DNA from: an uncultured Verrucomicrobiota bacterium
GTDB lineage: Bacteria > Verrucomicrobiota > Verrucomicrobiia > Methylacidiphilales > Verrucolacustridaceae
DNA: 14,007 bases
Reading direction: 5' to 3'
NCBI GenBank assembly: GCA_903905395.1
Contig: CAIVGD010000110.1
Location: 1-14,007 of the forward strand
The position numbers and the translations under genes are program-made. Below the pieces are notes generated by a model that saw nothing but the letters and a program-made list of their open reading frames with translations, was not told where the DNA came from and ran no database searches. This document shows, piece by piece, positions 7,754 through 13,688 of the stretch; the first letter of the stretch is position 1; every line of letters starts with the position of its first letter.

Positions 7754-7761
7754 GGGATGCG

Positions 7762-7767
7762 CTCCTC
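7762..7767 (-). promoter_or_regulatory. Shine-Dalgarno site of proB
   Basis: On the - strand GAGGAG sits 8 bases before the ATG at 7753. It is one of the few good Shine-Dalgarno sites in this window and decides the short start for ProB over the in-frame upstream ATG at 7825. Confidence 0.75.
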
Positions 7768-7772
7768 GCGGG

Positions 7773-8081
7773 TCAACCGCGCCAGCTAGACCAAGCCTGC
7801 GTGATCTGCTGGAAGAGGCTGGCACCGGCCAAAAGCCGGCGGCCGATCCCGATCCCGCATCCTGCGGCTTTTTTTCCAGGATAAAAAAGAGATACCGCCG
7901 CCAGCCCCAAACCGCCCCATTGGGTACCCAAACGGATCACGTTTTCGCCCCCGTCGATCCAGTGACAAAGAGGTTCTACCCCGGCACAGGCGCGGCGGAA
8001 TTCCCAGCCGGCTCTCCGGGAGGAGGCCTGACAAGCCAGGCGGATCGCCCGCGCCCGGGTCAGCGCCGGGAGCTCAACCAT
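7773..8081 (-). CDS. Small membrane-associated protein, YqjK-like (third gene of a YqjD/YqjE/YqjK-type set)
   Basis: A 102-residue basic protein with an amphipathic N-terminus (ALTRARAIRLACQASSRR) and one hydrophobic span around residues 50-67 (LGTQWGGLGLAAVSLFYP), then a second mildly hydrophobic stretch. It overlaps the YqjE-like gene by 22 bp, ends 19 bp before proB, and has AGAGGG 7 bases before its ATG, so it looks translated. E. coli YqjK is a similar-sized protein encoded after yqjD and yqjE, with the same plan: basic start, tryptophan, one membrane span, basic patch, and a Gln-rich or Trp end. By eye the segment IDGGENVIRL..W resembles the corresponding YqjK segment, but identity is weak and much of the call rests on gene order. 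Function is unknown in the family. Confidence 0.6.
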   Translation of the reverse strand: MVELPALTRARAIRLACQASSRRAGWEFRRACAGVEPLCHWIDGGENVIRLGTQWGGLGLAAVSLFYPGKKAAGCGIGIGRRLLAGASLFQQITQAWSSWRG

Positions 8082-8425
8082 TCCCGGTCCCTCTGGAATT
8101 CAGCGACAGTATCGGAAAAGGGTAGGCCCTCCCCTTGGATCCGTTTGCGCATACGAAGAAAAGCGGCCAGTGCGCCCAAGCCGTAGAGCAGGGCCAATCC
8201 CACGAGAGCGAGAATTCGAGCCTGGGGATCGGGCCAAACGGACAACACCACCGCCAACGAGGCGACGAGCAGGGCCAACGTCCCCAAACCCAGCGCCACC
8301 GCCAGCCAAAGAATGGCTTCGACGGCCCGCCATTTTTCTTCCTGCAGTTCGGCTCCAAGGAGGCGCAGACGTTCCTCCACCATCTTGACGGAAGTGAGAG
8401 CTAAATCACGAAGAGCGGAGATCAT
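8060..8425 (-). CDS. YqjE-like membrane protein (phage holin family / holin superfamily III type)
   Basis: The 121 residues have a basic and acidic amphipathic N-terminal helix (residues 5-35, KMVEERLRLLGAELQEEKW), two membrane spans (about 37-62 and 70-91) joined by the short turn SVWPDPQAR, and the tail PFSDTVAEFQRDREWL. The helix, the two-span hairpin and the DRE(x)L-type tail are typical of YqjE proteins, often auto-named phage holin family although no lytic role is established for the chromosomal forms. In E. coli, yqjE sits between yqjD and yqjK, as here. It is likely an inner-membrane protein. The ATG at 8425 lies 15 bp after the DUF883 stop and has no Shine-Dalgarno sequence, so coupling to the upstream gene is likely. 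Confidence 0.8.
   Translation of the reverse strand: MISALRDLALTSVKMVEERLRLLGAELQEEKWRAVEAILWLAVALGLGTLALLVASLAVVLSVWPDPQARILALVGLALLYGLGALAAFLRMRKRIQGEGLPFSDTVAEFQRDREWLSSRR
8089..8094 (-). promoter_or_regulatory. Shine-Dalgarno site of the YqjK-like gene
   Basis: On the - strand AGAGGG lies 7 bases before the ATG at 8081, within the coding region of the YqjE-like gene. It supports translation of this small overlapping frame from 8081. Confidence 0.6.
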
Positions 8426-8440
8426 GGAATTATTCTGTGT

Positions 8441-8767
8441 TTAGCGCCGGTTGAGCAGGGCCCCGAGGATCAGGCCCGCCACCAAGGCGACGCCCACCGA
8501 TTCGTACGGATGCTTGCGGATCACCCGGTCCGCTTCCTTCATCCCCTCTTCTGCGGCCTCTTTGACGTCGTCGAGGTTTTGAAATTTTTCTCTGGCCGCC
8601 TCCAGCTTGTGGGCCAGCTGTTGTCGGATTTCCCGTGCCTTGTCCCCGAGATCACCGGCCGTGACATGGAGAAGTTCTTCGGCATGCGAGATCACCTCTC
8701 GGATATCATGCGACACCTTGGATTGGGAATTTTTCCGAACCGTTTTTTTAATCTTGGATTTGGCCAT
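8441..8767 (-). CDS. DUF883 / YqjD-ElaB-like C-tail-anchored protein
   Basis: The 108 residues start with a lysine-rich segment (MAKSKIKKTVRK), continue with long charged helices (about 18-82, with LLHVTAGDLGDKAREIRQQL), and end in HPYESVGVALVAGLILGALL plus RR. This end, a His-Pro-Tyr/Trp-x-Ser-Val-Gly lead into a single glycine-rich span closed by Arg-Arg, is the hallmark of the DUF883 family (E. coli YqjD, ElaB, YgaM). Those are inner-membrane proteins anchored by the C-terminal span, and E. coli YqjD is reported to bind ribosomes in stationary phase. Whether this one does so is not known. I chose ATG 8767 because upstream in-frame residues have no family character and run into the 3' end of the permease gene. 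Confidence 0.85.
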   Translation of the reverse strand: MAKSKIKKTVRKNSQSKVSHDIREVISHAEELLHVTAGDLGDKAREIRQQLAHKLEAAREKFQNLDDVKEAAEEGMKEADRVIRKHPYESVGVALVAGLILGALLNRR

Positions 8768-8806
8768 ACCCCATTCTGCCCTACCCACTCCCAAGGGGGC
8801 AAGTTC

Positions 8807-8823
8807 CCCGCCCAGCGGGCGGG
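8807..8823 (-). other. GC-rich hairpin between the permease and DUF883 genes
   Basis: CCCGCCC (8807-8813) and GGGCGGG (8817-8823) form a perfect 7-bp stem with a 3-base loop in the 61-bp gap after the permease stop. On the - strand no U tract follows (GAACTTG), so it is not a standard intrinsic terminator. It may stabilise the upstream mRNA end, cause pausing, or mark a transcript boundary. The gap also makes it the only sizeable break in this long - strand gene run. Confidence 0.5.
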
Positions 8824-8828
8824 ACCCC

Positions 8829-9983
8829 TCAAAGGTCCAAGTCTTTGGAAGCCAATCGCTTTTCCAGAAGGTTGCGGGCCTGCTGGCGCGCGCGGAGACG
8901 GGGATCAAACCAGATCTCCCCGAACATCTGACCCAAAACCGTAAAAATTCCCAACAAAGGCATCGCGAGAAGAAGCCCATACACCCCGCCCAGCATTCCT
9001 CCGGCAAAAATCATCATGACGGTGATGAGGGGATGCATCCGGAGCGCCCGCCCCACCGTCAACGGGGTGTAAAGAAACTCGTCCAGCAACCGAACCGCTA
9101 AAAACAGAATTACCACCGAGAGGAGCAACCCTCCGTCCTGCGGCGCTTTGACCGCGCAAGTAGCCACCGCGACTAATCCTCCAATGGCCGAACCCACGTA
9201 CGGCACCCAGGCGAAAACCGCGCAGATTAAGCCCAGCAACATCGCATCCCAAAAACCAAAAACTCCATCCCAATGCCCCAAAAACCACAAACCCAGTCCC
9301 AGACTCACCGTATCGAGGAGCGTCAGGCCCAACATCCCGCGGAAATAAGCGCGCATCTGGCCATCCATCCGGTCGAAGAGGAGAAGGGTTTTTTCAAAGA
9401 AAGCATTCGGGACAGCTCTCAAAATCAAACGATGGAAAGCGGTGCCATCCCGCAAAAAGAAAAAAGTGAGGAACGGAACCAAGAGCAGGCTGGGCAACCA
9501 ATGGATCAGAAAAAGAATCGAATCGGCGAGATAGGCTTTCCCGGAACTTGCCACAAAGTGATCAAGCTGGGCCTGAAACCCATCCGCTAAGCCGGCCCTT
9601 TGGGCAAAATGAAATCGCCCTTCGATCGAAAGCAAGTCTTGCCGCAAGACGGACTGCAACCTGGTCCAGTGTTCGGGCAGCTGGTTCTGGAACTCAGACA
9701 GGGAATTGAAGATCGCCGGAAGAACCGTGACGGAGGCAATCACAGTGAGAATCGTCGCGGCCGCGAGAAAAATCCCCAAGGCTTGATTCGGGGTGACCCC
9801 GGAGAGTTGCAGGCGCTGCAAGAGCGGCTGGACGAGATAGAAAAGCACCACGGCGAGCACGAGCGGAAAGGCCAGCCAGGCCACCGTATTTAGCAGAACG
9901 ATCGAGCCTAACGCCCCGCAAATCACCGCCACCCAAATAATCGGATGCTCCAGGGAACGATCGTTAGCCATGCCCTCCTTCAT
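8829..9983 (-). CDS. AI-2E/PerM family membrane transporter
   Basis: The 384-residue protein has the family plan: hydrophobic spans near 14-34, 37-53, 68-92, 155-178, 216-236, 245-278, 286-303 and 315-352, with a long soluble insertion at about 93-150. Conserved family points include VPFLTFFFLRDG (169-180), the AYFRGM segment, WVPYVGSAIGG (259-269), and the LTVGRALRMHPLITVM end region. Members are inner-membrane permeases named after E. coli TqsA, an AI-2 exporter, but others such as PerM or Na+/H+ antiporter-type members have different cargo, so AI-2 should not be assumed. The ATG overlaps the upstream gene's stop (ATGA at 9980-9983). A second ATG at 9971 follows AAGGAGG at only 2 bases, which is too close for a normal start, so I keep 9983. 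Confidence 0.9.
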   Translation of the reverse strand: MKEGMANDRSLEHPIIWVAVICGALGSIVLLNTVAWLAFPLVLAVVLFYLVQPLLQRLQLSGVTPNQALGIFLAAATILTVIASVTVLPAIFNSLSEFQNQLPEHWTRLQSVLRQDLLSIEGRFHFAQRAGLADGFQAQLDHFVASSGKAYLADSILFLIHWLPSLLLVPFLTFFFLRDGTAFHRLILRAVPNAFFEKTLLLFDRMDGQMRAYFRGMLGLTLLDTVSLGLGLWFLGHWDGVFGFWDAMLLGLICAVFAWVPYVGSAIGGLVAVATCAVKAPQDGGLLLSVVILFLAVRLLDEFLYTPLTVGRALRMHPLITVMMIFAGGMLGGVYGLLLAMPLLGIFTVLGQMFGEIWFDPRLRARQQARNLLEKRLASKDLDL

Positions 9984-10468
9984 GTGACGGAAACTTCGTC
10001 CGGTTGACCCTCCGCGATCCGCCGCAGCCGCGCCTCCATCACCAAAGCCACGCCCCGGGCTATCTTATAACCCAACCGTGGACGGGACTCCGCTAACTGC
10101 ACGAGTTCCGGACGAAACATGGCCAGGACGGTGGTCGGCTCTTCCGCCACGACGGTTGCAACCCGCGGTCCCGCCTCCAGCAATGCCATCTCCCCGAAGC
10201 ACTCGCCGGGCTGTATATATCCGAGGGTTTTTTTCTTCAAGAGGCCTTTGCGGGTCGCTCGGAGCTTTCCACTGATGACCACATACATCCCCTCCCCTTG
10301 CTCTCCCTCGTCAAAAACAATTTCGCCCGCCAGAAAATGTCGTTCGTGTAAATGTAGTCGCAGGGCCTCCAATTCGGCCCGGTTGCAATCGCGAAAAACG
10401 GATACTCCGGAGACGACCTTTAACTGAGGATCTATCGGGGGCGGTTGAAACAGCTTGAGAAAGTTCAT
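9980..10468 (-). CDS. Cyclic nucleotide-binding domain protein, stand-alone
   Basis: The 162 residues hold one Crp-type beta-barrel at about 20-125. GEIVFDEGEQGEGMYVVISGKLR (49-71) is the classical strand pair, and FGEMALLEAGPRVATVV (91-107) is the phosphate-binding cassette, with Glu93 and Arg102 placed to contact the ribose and cyclic phosphate. Both key residues are present, so ligand binding is likely. About 35 helical residues follow (RLGYKIARGVALVMEARLRR). There is no helix-turn-helix, so it is not a Crp-like DNA-binding regulator; it may sense cAMP or another cyclic nucleotide and act through a partner. It is the first gene of the - strand run and overlaps the AI-2E family permease, its most obvious candidate partner. 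Its start codon lies in a perfect 14-bp palindrome. Confidence 0.88.
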   Translation of the reverse strand: MNFLKLFQPPPIDPQLKVVSGVSVFRDCNRAELEALRLHLHERHFLAGEIVFDEGEQGEGMYVVISGKLRATRKGLLKKKTLGYIQPGECFGEMALLEAGPRVATVVAEEPTTVLAMFRPELVQLAESRPRLGYKIARGVALVMEARLRRIAEGQPDEVSVT

Positions 10469-10474
10469 GAACTT
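10461..10474. promoter_or_regulatory. Perfect 14-bp palindrome centred on the start codon of the cyclic nucleotide-binding gene
   Basis: AAGTTCATGAACTT reads the same on both strands and contains the ATG of the - strand gene at its centre. It could be an operator or an mRNA hairpin hiding the start, though with no loop a hairpin would be poor. A 14-bp perfect palindrome in a 98-bp gap is noteworthy but could be chance. Role inferred only. Confidence 0.4.
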
Positions 10475-10528
10475 GTAAGGTTCTCCCCAATCACCTCTCT
10501 CGGCCAGTGAAAAAGTCCTCCTTTGCGC

Positions 10529-10557
10529 TTGGGCGGCTAACGGACATCCGTTATAAT
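10529..10557 (+). promoter_or_regulatory. Sigma70-like promoter for the STAS-Mla operon
   Basis: A perfect -10 box TATAAT (10552-10557) is preceded, at an ideal 17-bp spacing, by TTGGGC (10529-10534), which matches the first three bases and the last but one position poorly, so the -35 is only fair. Transcription should start about 7 bases after the -10, at roughly 10563-10566, next to the ATG at 10567. The mRNA would then be leaderless or nearly so, which fits the absence of a Shine-Dalgarno site. Confidence 0.65.
10538..10553. promoter_or_regulatory. Perfect 16-bp palindrome over the promoter spacer and -10 box, candidate operator
   Basis: TAACGGACATCCGTTA has 7-base arms (TAACGGA and TCCGTTA) around CA. 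It fills most of the spacer and covers the first two bases of the TATAAT box, where a bound dimeric repressor would block RNA polymerase. Position and symmetry make it the best operator candidate in the window. The regulator is unknown; none of the proteins here has an obvious DNA-binding domain. Confidence 0.55.
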
Positions 10558-10566
10558 TTGCCCCTC

Positions 10567-10914
10567 ATGGAGATTGTAGAAAAAGCCGAAGAGAAGGTCC
10601 TCATCCTCATCGTCACGGGGGAGATCGACCTCAACCAGTCTCCCACCCTGCGCGCAATTCTGCGCGACAAGGCCAAGGAGAAAACCCCACATCTGTTGCT
10701 CGATTTCGCCCAAGTCGCCTATATCGACTCCTCCGGTCTCGCCACCCTCATCGAATACTATCAGAGCGCGCGGGCCTACTCCGGAAAATTTGCCATCTGC
10801 TCCCTCACCTCCCGAGTGCGTAGCTCTTTCGATCTCATGCGCCTGAGCGAAGTTTTCTCCATCTTCCCCGATCAGGCTACTGCACAGAAATCTCTCACCG
10901 GCGGCGCGGCTTGA
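10567..10914 (+). CDS. STAS-domain protein (MlaB-like or anti-sigma factor antagonist)
   Basis: The 115 residues are a single STAS domain: VLILIVTGEIDLNQSPTLR (11-29), then HLLLDFAQVAYIDSSGLATL (42-61) with the DSSG loop, whose serine pair is where SpoIIAA/RsbV-type antagonists are phosphorylated, and the C-terminal SGKFAICSL and VRSSFDLMRLSEVFSIF. Two roles are known for such proteins: MlaB, the STAS subunit that binds the ATPase MlaF in the phospholipid ABC complex, and anti-anti-sigma factors switched by an RsbW-type kinase. Here it is the first gene before mlaE and mlaF, and an RsbW-like kinase is the fifth gene, so both fit. The start is ATG 10567, next to the predicted transcription start; 20 in-frame codons upstream cover the promoter and are excluded. 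Its stop overlaps the mlaE start. Confidence 0.88.
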   Translation: MEIVEKAEEKVLILIVTGEIDLNQSPTLRAILRDKAKEKTPHLLLDFAQVAYIDSSGLATLIEYYQSARAYSGKFAICSLTSRVRSSFDLMRLSEVFSIFPDQATAQKSLTGGAA

Positions 10915-11687
10915 AATTATCTCTCCAGTCTCTCCTCAATGTGGAGGGCAATGGGTACGGCCTGCTAAACGTCCGGATCTTTGGCTGGATCCTCTACGGC
11001 CTGACTCGGCGCGGGATTCTCGTCCCTTCCCAGATTCTCGCCCAAATGATCCGCATCGGAGTCCAAGCCCTGCCCATGGCCAGCTTGGTCGCCCTCAGTG
11101 TTGGTTTCATCCTCGCCATGCAAAGCTCCACCGAACTGGGCAAACTCGGAGCGGATTCCTTCATCCCCGACCTCGTCTCTCTCAGTCTGATGCGCGAGCT
11201 CGGCCCACTCCTCATCGCCATCATCGTGGTCGGCCGCAGTGGCTCGGCCGTCGCCGCCGAAATCGGCACCATGAAGGTTAACGAGGAGATCGAGGCCCTC
11301 CGGGTAATGGCCATCCCTCCCATCCGCTACCTCGTTATCCCCCGCTACATCGCTCTCATGATTATGCTCCCCTGCCTCACTATCTTTGGAAACTGCATCG
11401 GCTTGGCCGGAGGTTGGGCCGTCTGTGCGGGCACCCTCGGGATGTCCACCTCGTTCTACATCATGCACGCCGTCCAACGACCGGAGGTGTGGGATCTCTA
11501 TTCCGGTTTGATCAAAAGCGTGGTCTTCGCCCACATCCTCATCACCATCGCTTGCTACCAAGGCCTCAACGTCGAGGGCGGAGCCGAGGGGGTCGGTCGG
11601 GCCACCACAGCTTCCGTTGTCTACTCCATCCTATGGATCATCATCGCCGATGCTCTCCTCACCGGTCTTTTCTATTTTGTCTTATGA
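10911..11687 (+). CDS. mlaE: MlaE family lipid ABC transporter permease
   Basis: The 258-residue permease belongs to the MlaE/TrgB/YrbE family, the membrane subunit of MCE-type systems that move phospholipids between inner membrane and periplasm. About five hydrophobic segments are seen (near 55-70, 97-108, 137-160, 163-178 and 200-216, with a last at 236-256). The family hallmark is intact: LMRELGPLLIAIIVVGRSGS (93-112), then AAEIGTMKVNEEIEALRVM (115-133). The best start is TTG at 10911, which overlaps the STAS stop (TTGA); no ATG lies near and homology runs to the N-terminus, so coupled initiation on TTG is likely. It overlaps mlaF by ATGA. It would work as a dimer with MlaF and the MCE protein encoded downstream. 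Confidence 0.93.
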   Translation: MKLSLQSLLNVEGNGYGLLNVRIFGWILYGLTRRGILVPSQILAQMIRIGVQALPMASLVALSVGFILAMQSSTELGKLGADSFIPDLVSLSLMRELGPLLIAIIVVGRSGSAVAAEIGTMKVNEEIEALRVMAIPPIRYLVIPRYIALMIMLPCLTIFGNCIGLAGGWAVCAGTLGMSTSFYIMHAVQRPEVWDLYSGLIKSVVFAHILITIACYQGLNVEGGAEGVGRATTASVVYSILWIIIADALLTGLFYFVL

Positions 11688-12526
11688 ACTCGGCTAAACC
11701 TAAACCCACTCCCCCAGGCGAGGTCATCCTCGAGGTCAAGGACCTCGTCCAGATCTACGGTAAGCGCCCAGTCCTGAACGGCATCAGCTTCCAAGTCCGC
11801 AAAGGAGAGACCTTCGTCATCATGGGCGGTAGCGGTTGCGGTAAAACCACCCTGTTACGCAACCTTATCGGGGCCCAACGCCCCACCTCCGGATCGATCC
11901 ACCTCTTCGGCGAGGACATCACCAAAATTTCCCCGCAGGACCTCGACCGCATCCGCCTTCGCTTCGGTATGAATTTCCAGTTCGGCGCCCTTTTTCAATC
12001 CATGACCGTCGGAGAAAATATCGCCCTGCCTCTCCAAGAACATAGCCAAGTCGATCCCTCCCTCATTGAAATGGTCGTCAAAATGAAGCTCGAACTCGTC
12101 GGCCTGACCGGCTTTGAAAATTTCAAACCCACCGAACTCAGCGGCGGCATGCGTAAACGCGTCGGCCTCGCCCGTGCCCTAGCCCTCGATCCCGAGCTGG
12201 TCTTTAGCGACGAACCCACCTCCGGCCTTGATCCCGTCATGACCGCCGTGGTGGACCAACTTACCCTCGACAGCACCCGCAAAATCGGCGTGACCGCCGT
12301 CGTCGTCAGCCACGACATGACCAGCTGCTTTCGGATCGCTACCCGCCTGCTTATGCTCGGTAGCGGTCCGCGGCAGGGAGAGGTCGTCGCCGAGGGCACC
12401 CCGGAAGAGATGAAAATCAACCCAGACCCCTTCCTCCAGCAGTTCCTCCGGGGCGAGGCCGACGGCCCCATTCCTTTCCGCCTTTCCCAAGATGATTACT
12501 TGAAACATCTGCTCGGAGACGGCTGA
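11684..12526 (+). CDS. mlaF: MlaF family ABC ATPase of the lipid transporter
   Basis: The 280-residue soluble ATPase has Walker A GGSGCGKTT (48-56), Q-loop FQFGALFQSMTVGENIALPL (Gln99 starts the QxGALF motif typical of MlaF-type ATPases, here with Phe after Gln), signature LSGGMRKRVGLARAL (152-166), Walker B LVFSDEP with Glu177, D-loop SGLD and H-loop His210. All catalytic residues are intact. It powers lipid movement through MlaE at the cytoplasmic face. The C-terminal 30 residues (FLRGEADGPIPF onward) are typical of the family and form the region that in E. coli meets MlaB and the neighbouring subunit. The ATG at 11684 overlaps the mlaE stop. Extra upstream in-frame codons lie within mlaE and are not used. 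Confidence 0.95.
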   Translation: MNSAKPKPTPPGEVILEVKDLVQIYGKRPVLNGISFQVRKGETFVIMGGSGCGKTTLLRNLIGAQRPTSGSIHLFGEDITKISPQDLDRIRLRFGMNFQFGALFQSMTVGENIALPLQEHSQVDPSLIEMVVKMKLELVGLTGFENFKPTELSGGMRKRVGLARALALDPELVFSDEPTSGLDPVMTAVVDQLTLDSTRKIGVTAVVVSHDMTSCFRIATRLLMLGSGPRQGEVVAEGTPEEMKINPDPFLQQFLRGEADGPIPFRLSQDDYLKHLLGDG

Positions 12527-12543
12527 ATAGCACCCCACTTGCC

Positions 12544-13248
12544 ATGAAACATTTCCGTTCTGACTTCCTTATCGCCGCCGCCGTCATCGCTTGCAGCGTG
12601 ATTCTCCTGATCGCCCTATCCTTTGCCATTTCCGGCGCCAACTTTAATAAACCCAAAGCCGTTCTCACTGTCGACCTCCCCACCGCTGTTGGTCTCGACC
12701 GCCAAGCCGAGTTCCGTTACGCCGGAGCCGTCGCCGGTCGGATCCGCAATGTCAAATTACTTACCGATGAGGAACGCCTCAAGGAATCCCCAGGTTGCGC
12801 CATCCGCGTGATTATCGATGTACACCGCGAATTACCCCCCCTCCGGGTTGGGACCACCGCCTCCATCACCTCCGACACCATCCTTTCTACGAAATACCTT
12901 AATCTCGACCCCGGCCCCATCGATAATCCTGCCCTCCCACCTGATACGATTCTTTATGCCAAACGGACTGCCACCCTGGACCAAGTGATGGCCTCGGGAA
13001 AAGAGTTGATCGACGGAGTGAACACGCTCCTCACGAAAAATGATTCTGCCATCAGTCAGGCCATTCTCGACCTCAAGAACGTCCTCGAAAATCTCAAGGT
13101 CATCGCCACCTACGGTAAAACCTTCGTCGGCACCGTCGCCCGCAAACCTTGGCGTCTCGTTTGGGGTGGCCCCGTACCCCGCCTCCCCTCCGAGGAAGAT
13201 ATTCTGAAAAGCGACAAACCCATCCCTGCCCCCATTCCCAACGATTGA
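12544..13248 (+). CDS. mlaD: MCE-domain (MlaD-like) lipid-binding protein
   Basis: The 234 residues begin with a single N-terminal membrane span (about 9-29, IAAAVIACSVILLIALSFAI) that anchors the protein in the inner membrane. One MCE domain follows at about 37-137. Typical points are the FRYAGAVAGRIRNVKLL strand (57-73), the ITSDTILSTKYLNLDPG segment (108-124) with the GxKYLxL-type turn, and the DTILYAKRT end. A helical tail of about 145-195 (LDQVMASGKELIDGVNTLL and LKNVLENLKV) may form the hexamer's central pore as in other MCE proteins. The C-terminus (RKPWRLVWGGP, then a Pro-rich end) is common in MCE proteins from other phyla. It lies 17 bp after mlaF without a Shine-Dalgarno site. The symbol is by family, since a true MlaD ortholog is not proven. 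No MlaC or MlaA is nearby. Confidence 0.9.
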   Translation: MKHFRSDFLIAAAVIACSVILLIALSFAISGANFNKPKAVLTVDLPTAVGLDRQAEFRYAGAVAGRIRNVKLLTDEERLKESPGCAIRVIIDVHRELPPLRVGTTASITSDTILSTKYLNLDPGPIDNPALPPDTILYAKRTATLDQVMASGKELIDGVNTLLTKNDSAISQAILDLKNVLENLKVIATYGKTFVGTVARKPWRLVWGGPVPRLPSEEDILKSDKPIPAPIPND

Positions 13249-13251
13249 CGG

Positions 13252-13686
13252 GTGCCTGTGTCCGAGGCCTCCTCCGCTCCAGAATCCTCGATCGAAATCG
13301 AGTTGGCCCCACCCCGTCTTCACGGCCTGCGCACCCTCGCCGAACGTTGGGCCATCCACGCCGGCTTCAATTACCTCGACTCGGGAAAACTCCTCGCGGC
13401 CGTGGACGAAGCTCTCACCAACATCCATCTTCACTCCTACAGCGGCCGCCCGGGTCTGGTCCGTATCGATATTCACATGACTCCGGAGGAGTTGATCTTT
13501 GAACTTTCCGATCATGGCAAGGCTTTCGACCCCAAACATGGGGCCAGCCGTCACCCCGGCGAAATTGGTGCCGGCGGTTGGGGAATGGTGATGATCCAAA
13601 ATGGTTTTCAGCGAATCGAACGCCGCCGCGTCGGCGACAATAATATCCTGCTTCTCGCCCGGCGTCTTTCCGGCAAAACAGGATAG
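13252..13686 (+). CDS. RsbW-like ATP-binding anti-sigma factor / serine kinase (HATPase_c_2)
   Basis: The 144 residues match the GHKL ATPase fold of RsbW/SpoIIAB-type kinases. The N-box is AVDEALTNIHLHSY (50-63), with Glu53 and Asn57 for Mg-ATP. The G1 box is ELSDHGKAFDP (84-94, the DxGxxFD form). The G2 box is GAGGWGMVMIQ (106-116), and IERRR closes the domain. The family phosphorylates a serine in a STAS antagonist and releases or holds a sigma factor or other target. A STAS protein is the first gene of this operon, so the pair could form a partner switch. No sigma factor gene is in view. The start is GTG at 13252, 3 bases after the MCE stop; GTG at 13258 is also possible. It has no Shine-Dalgarno site and is probably coupled. 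Confidence 0.9.
   Translation: MPVSEASSAPESSIEIELAPPRLHGLRTLAERWAIHAGFNYLDSGKLLAAVDEALTNIHLHSYSGRPGLVRIDIHMTPEELIFELSDHGKAFDPKHGASRHPGEIGAGGWGMVMIQNGFQRIERRRVGDNNILLLARRLSGKTG
13680..13683 (+). promoter_or_regulatory. Weak Shine-Dalgarno site of the MBL hydrolase gene
   Basis: AGGA sits 5 bases before the ATG at 13689, inside the end of the RsbW-like gene. It is the only such site seen on the + strand operon. Confidence 0.4.
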
Positions 13687-13688
13687 TC

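Noticed and set aside
7754..7825. Upstream 24-codon extension of proB
   Set aside because: Homology starts at the ATG at 7753, where a Shine-Dalgarno site is well spaced; the extension overlaps the YqjK-like gene.
8060..8425. Prophage remnant suggested by the holin-like protein
   Set aside because: No other phage gene is nearby. The neighbours match the chromosomal yqjD-yqjE-yqjK set.
8807..8823. Hairpin as a Rho-independent terminator
   Set aside because: The stem is strong but no U tract follows it on the - strand, so I list it as a hairpin only.
8768..9007. Upstream 80-codon extension of the DUF883 gene
   Set aside because: It overlaps the 3' end of the permease gene in another frame and shows no family features.
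8829..9983. Quorum-sensing AI-2 exporter
   Set aside because: The family name covers many functions, and no luxS or AI-2 gene is in view.
10507..10566. Upstream 20-codon extension of the STAS gene
   Set aside because: It would place the promoter and palindrome inside the coding region; STAS homology starts at 10567.
10965..11561. 198-codon open frame on the - strand
   Set aside because: It is antisense to mlaE, with an Asp/Gly/His-rich translation and no family resemblance.
11414..11683. Upstream 90-codon extension of mlaF
   Set aside because: It is a frame shadow of mlaE, rich in Arg, His and Pro. The ATGA overlap gives the natural start.
12832..13599. 255-codon open frame on the - strand
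   Set aside because: It is antisense across both the MCE and kinase genes. Its Gly- and Asp-rich translation is what the reverse strand of GC-rich genes gives.
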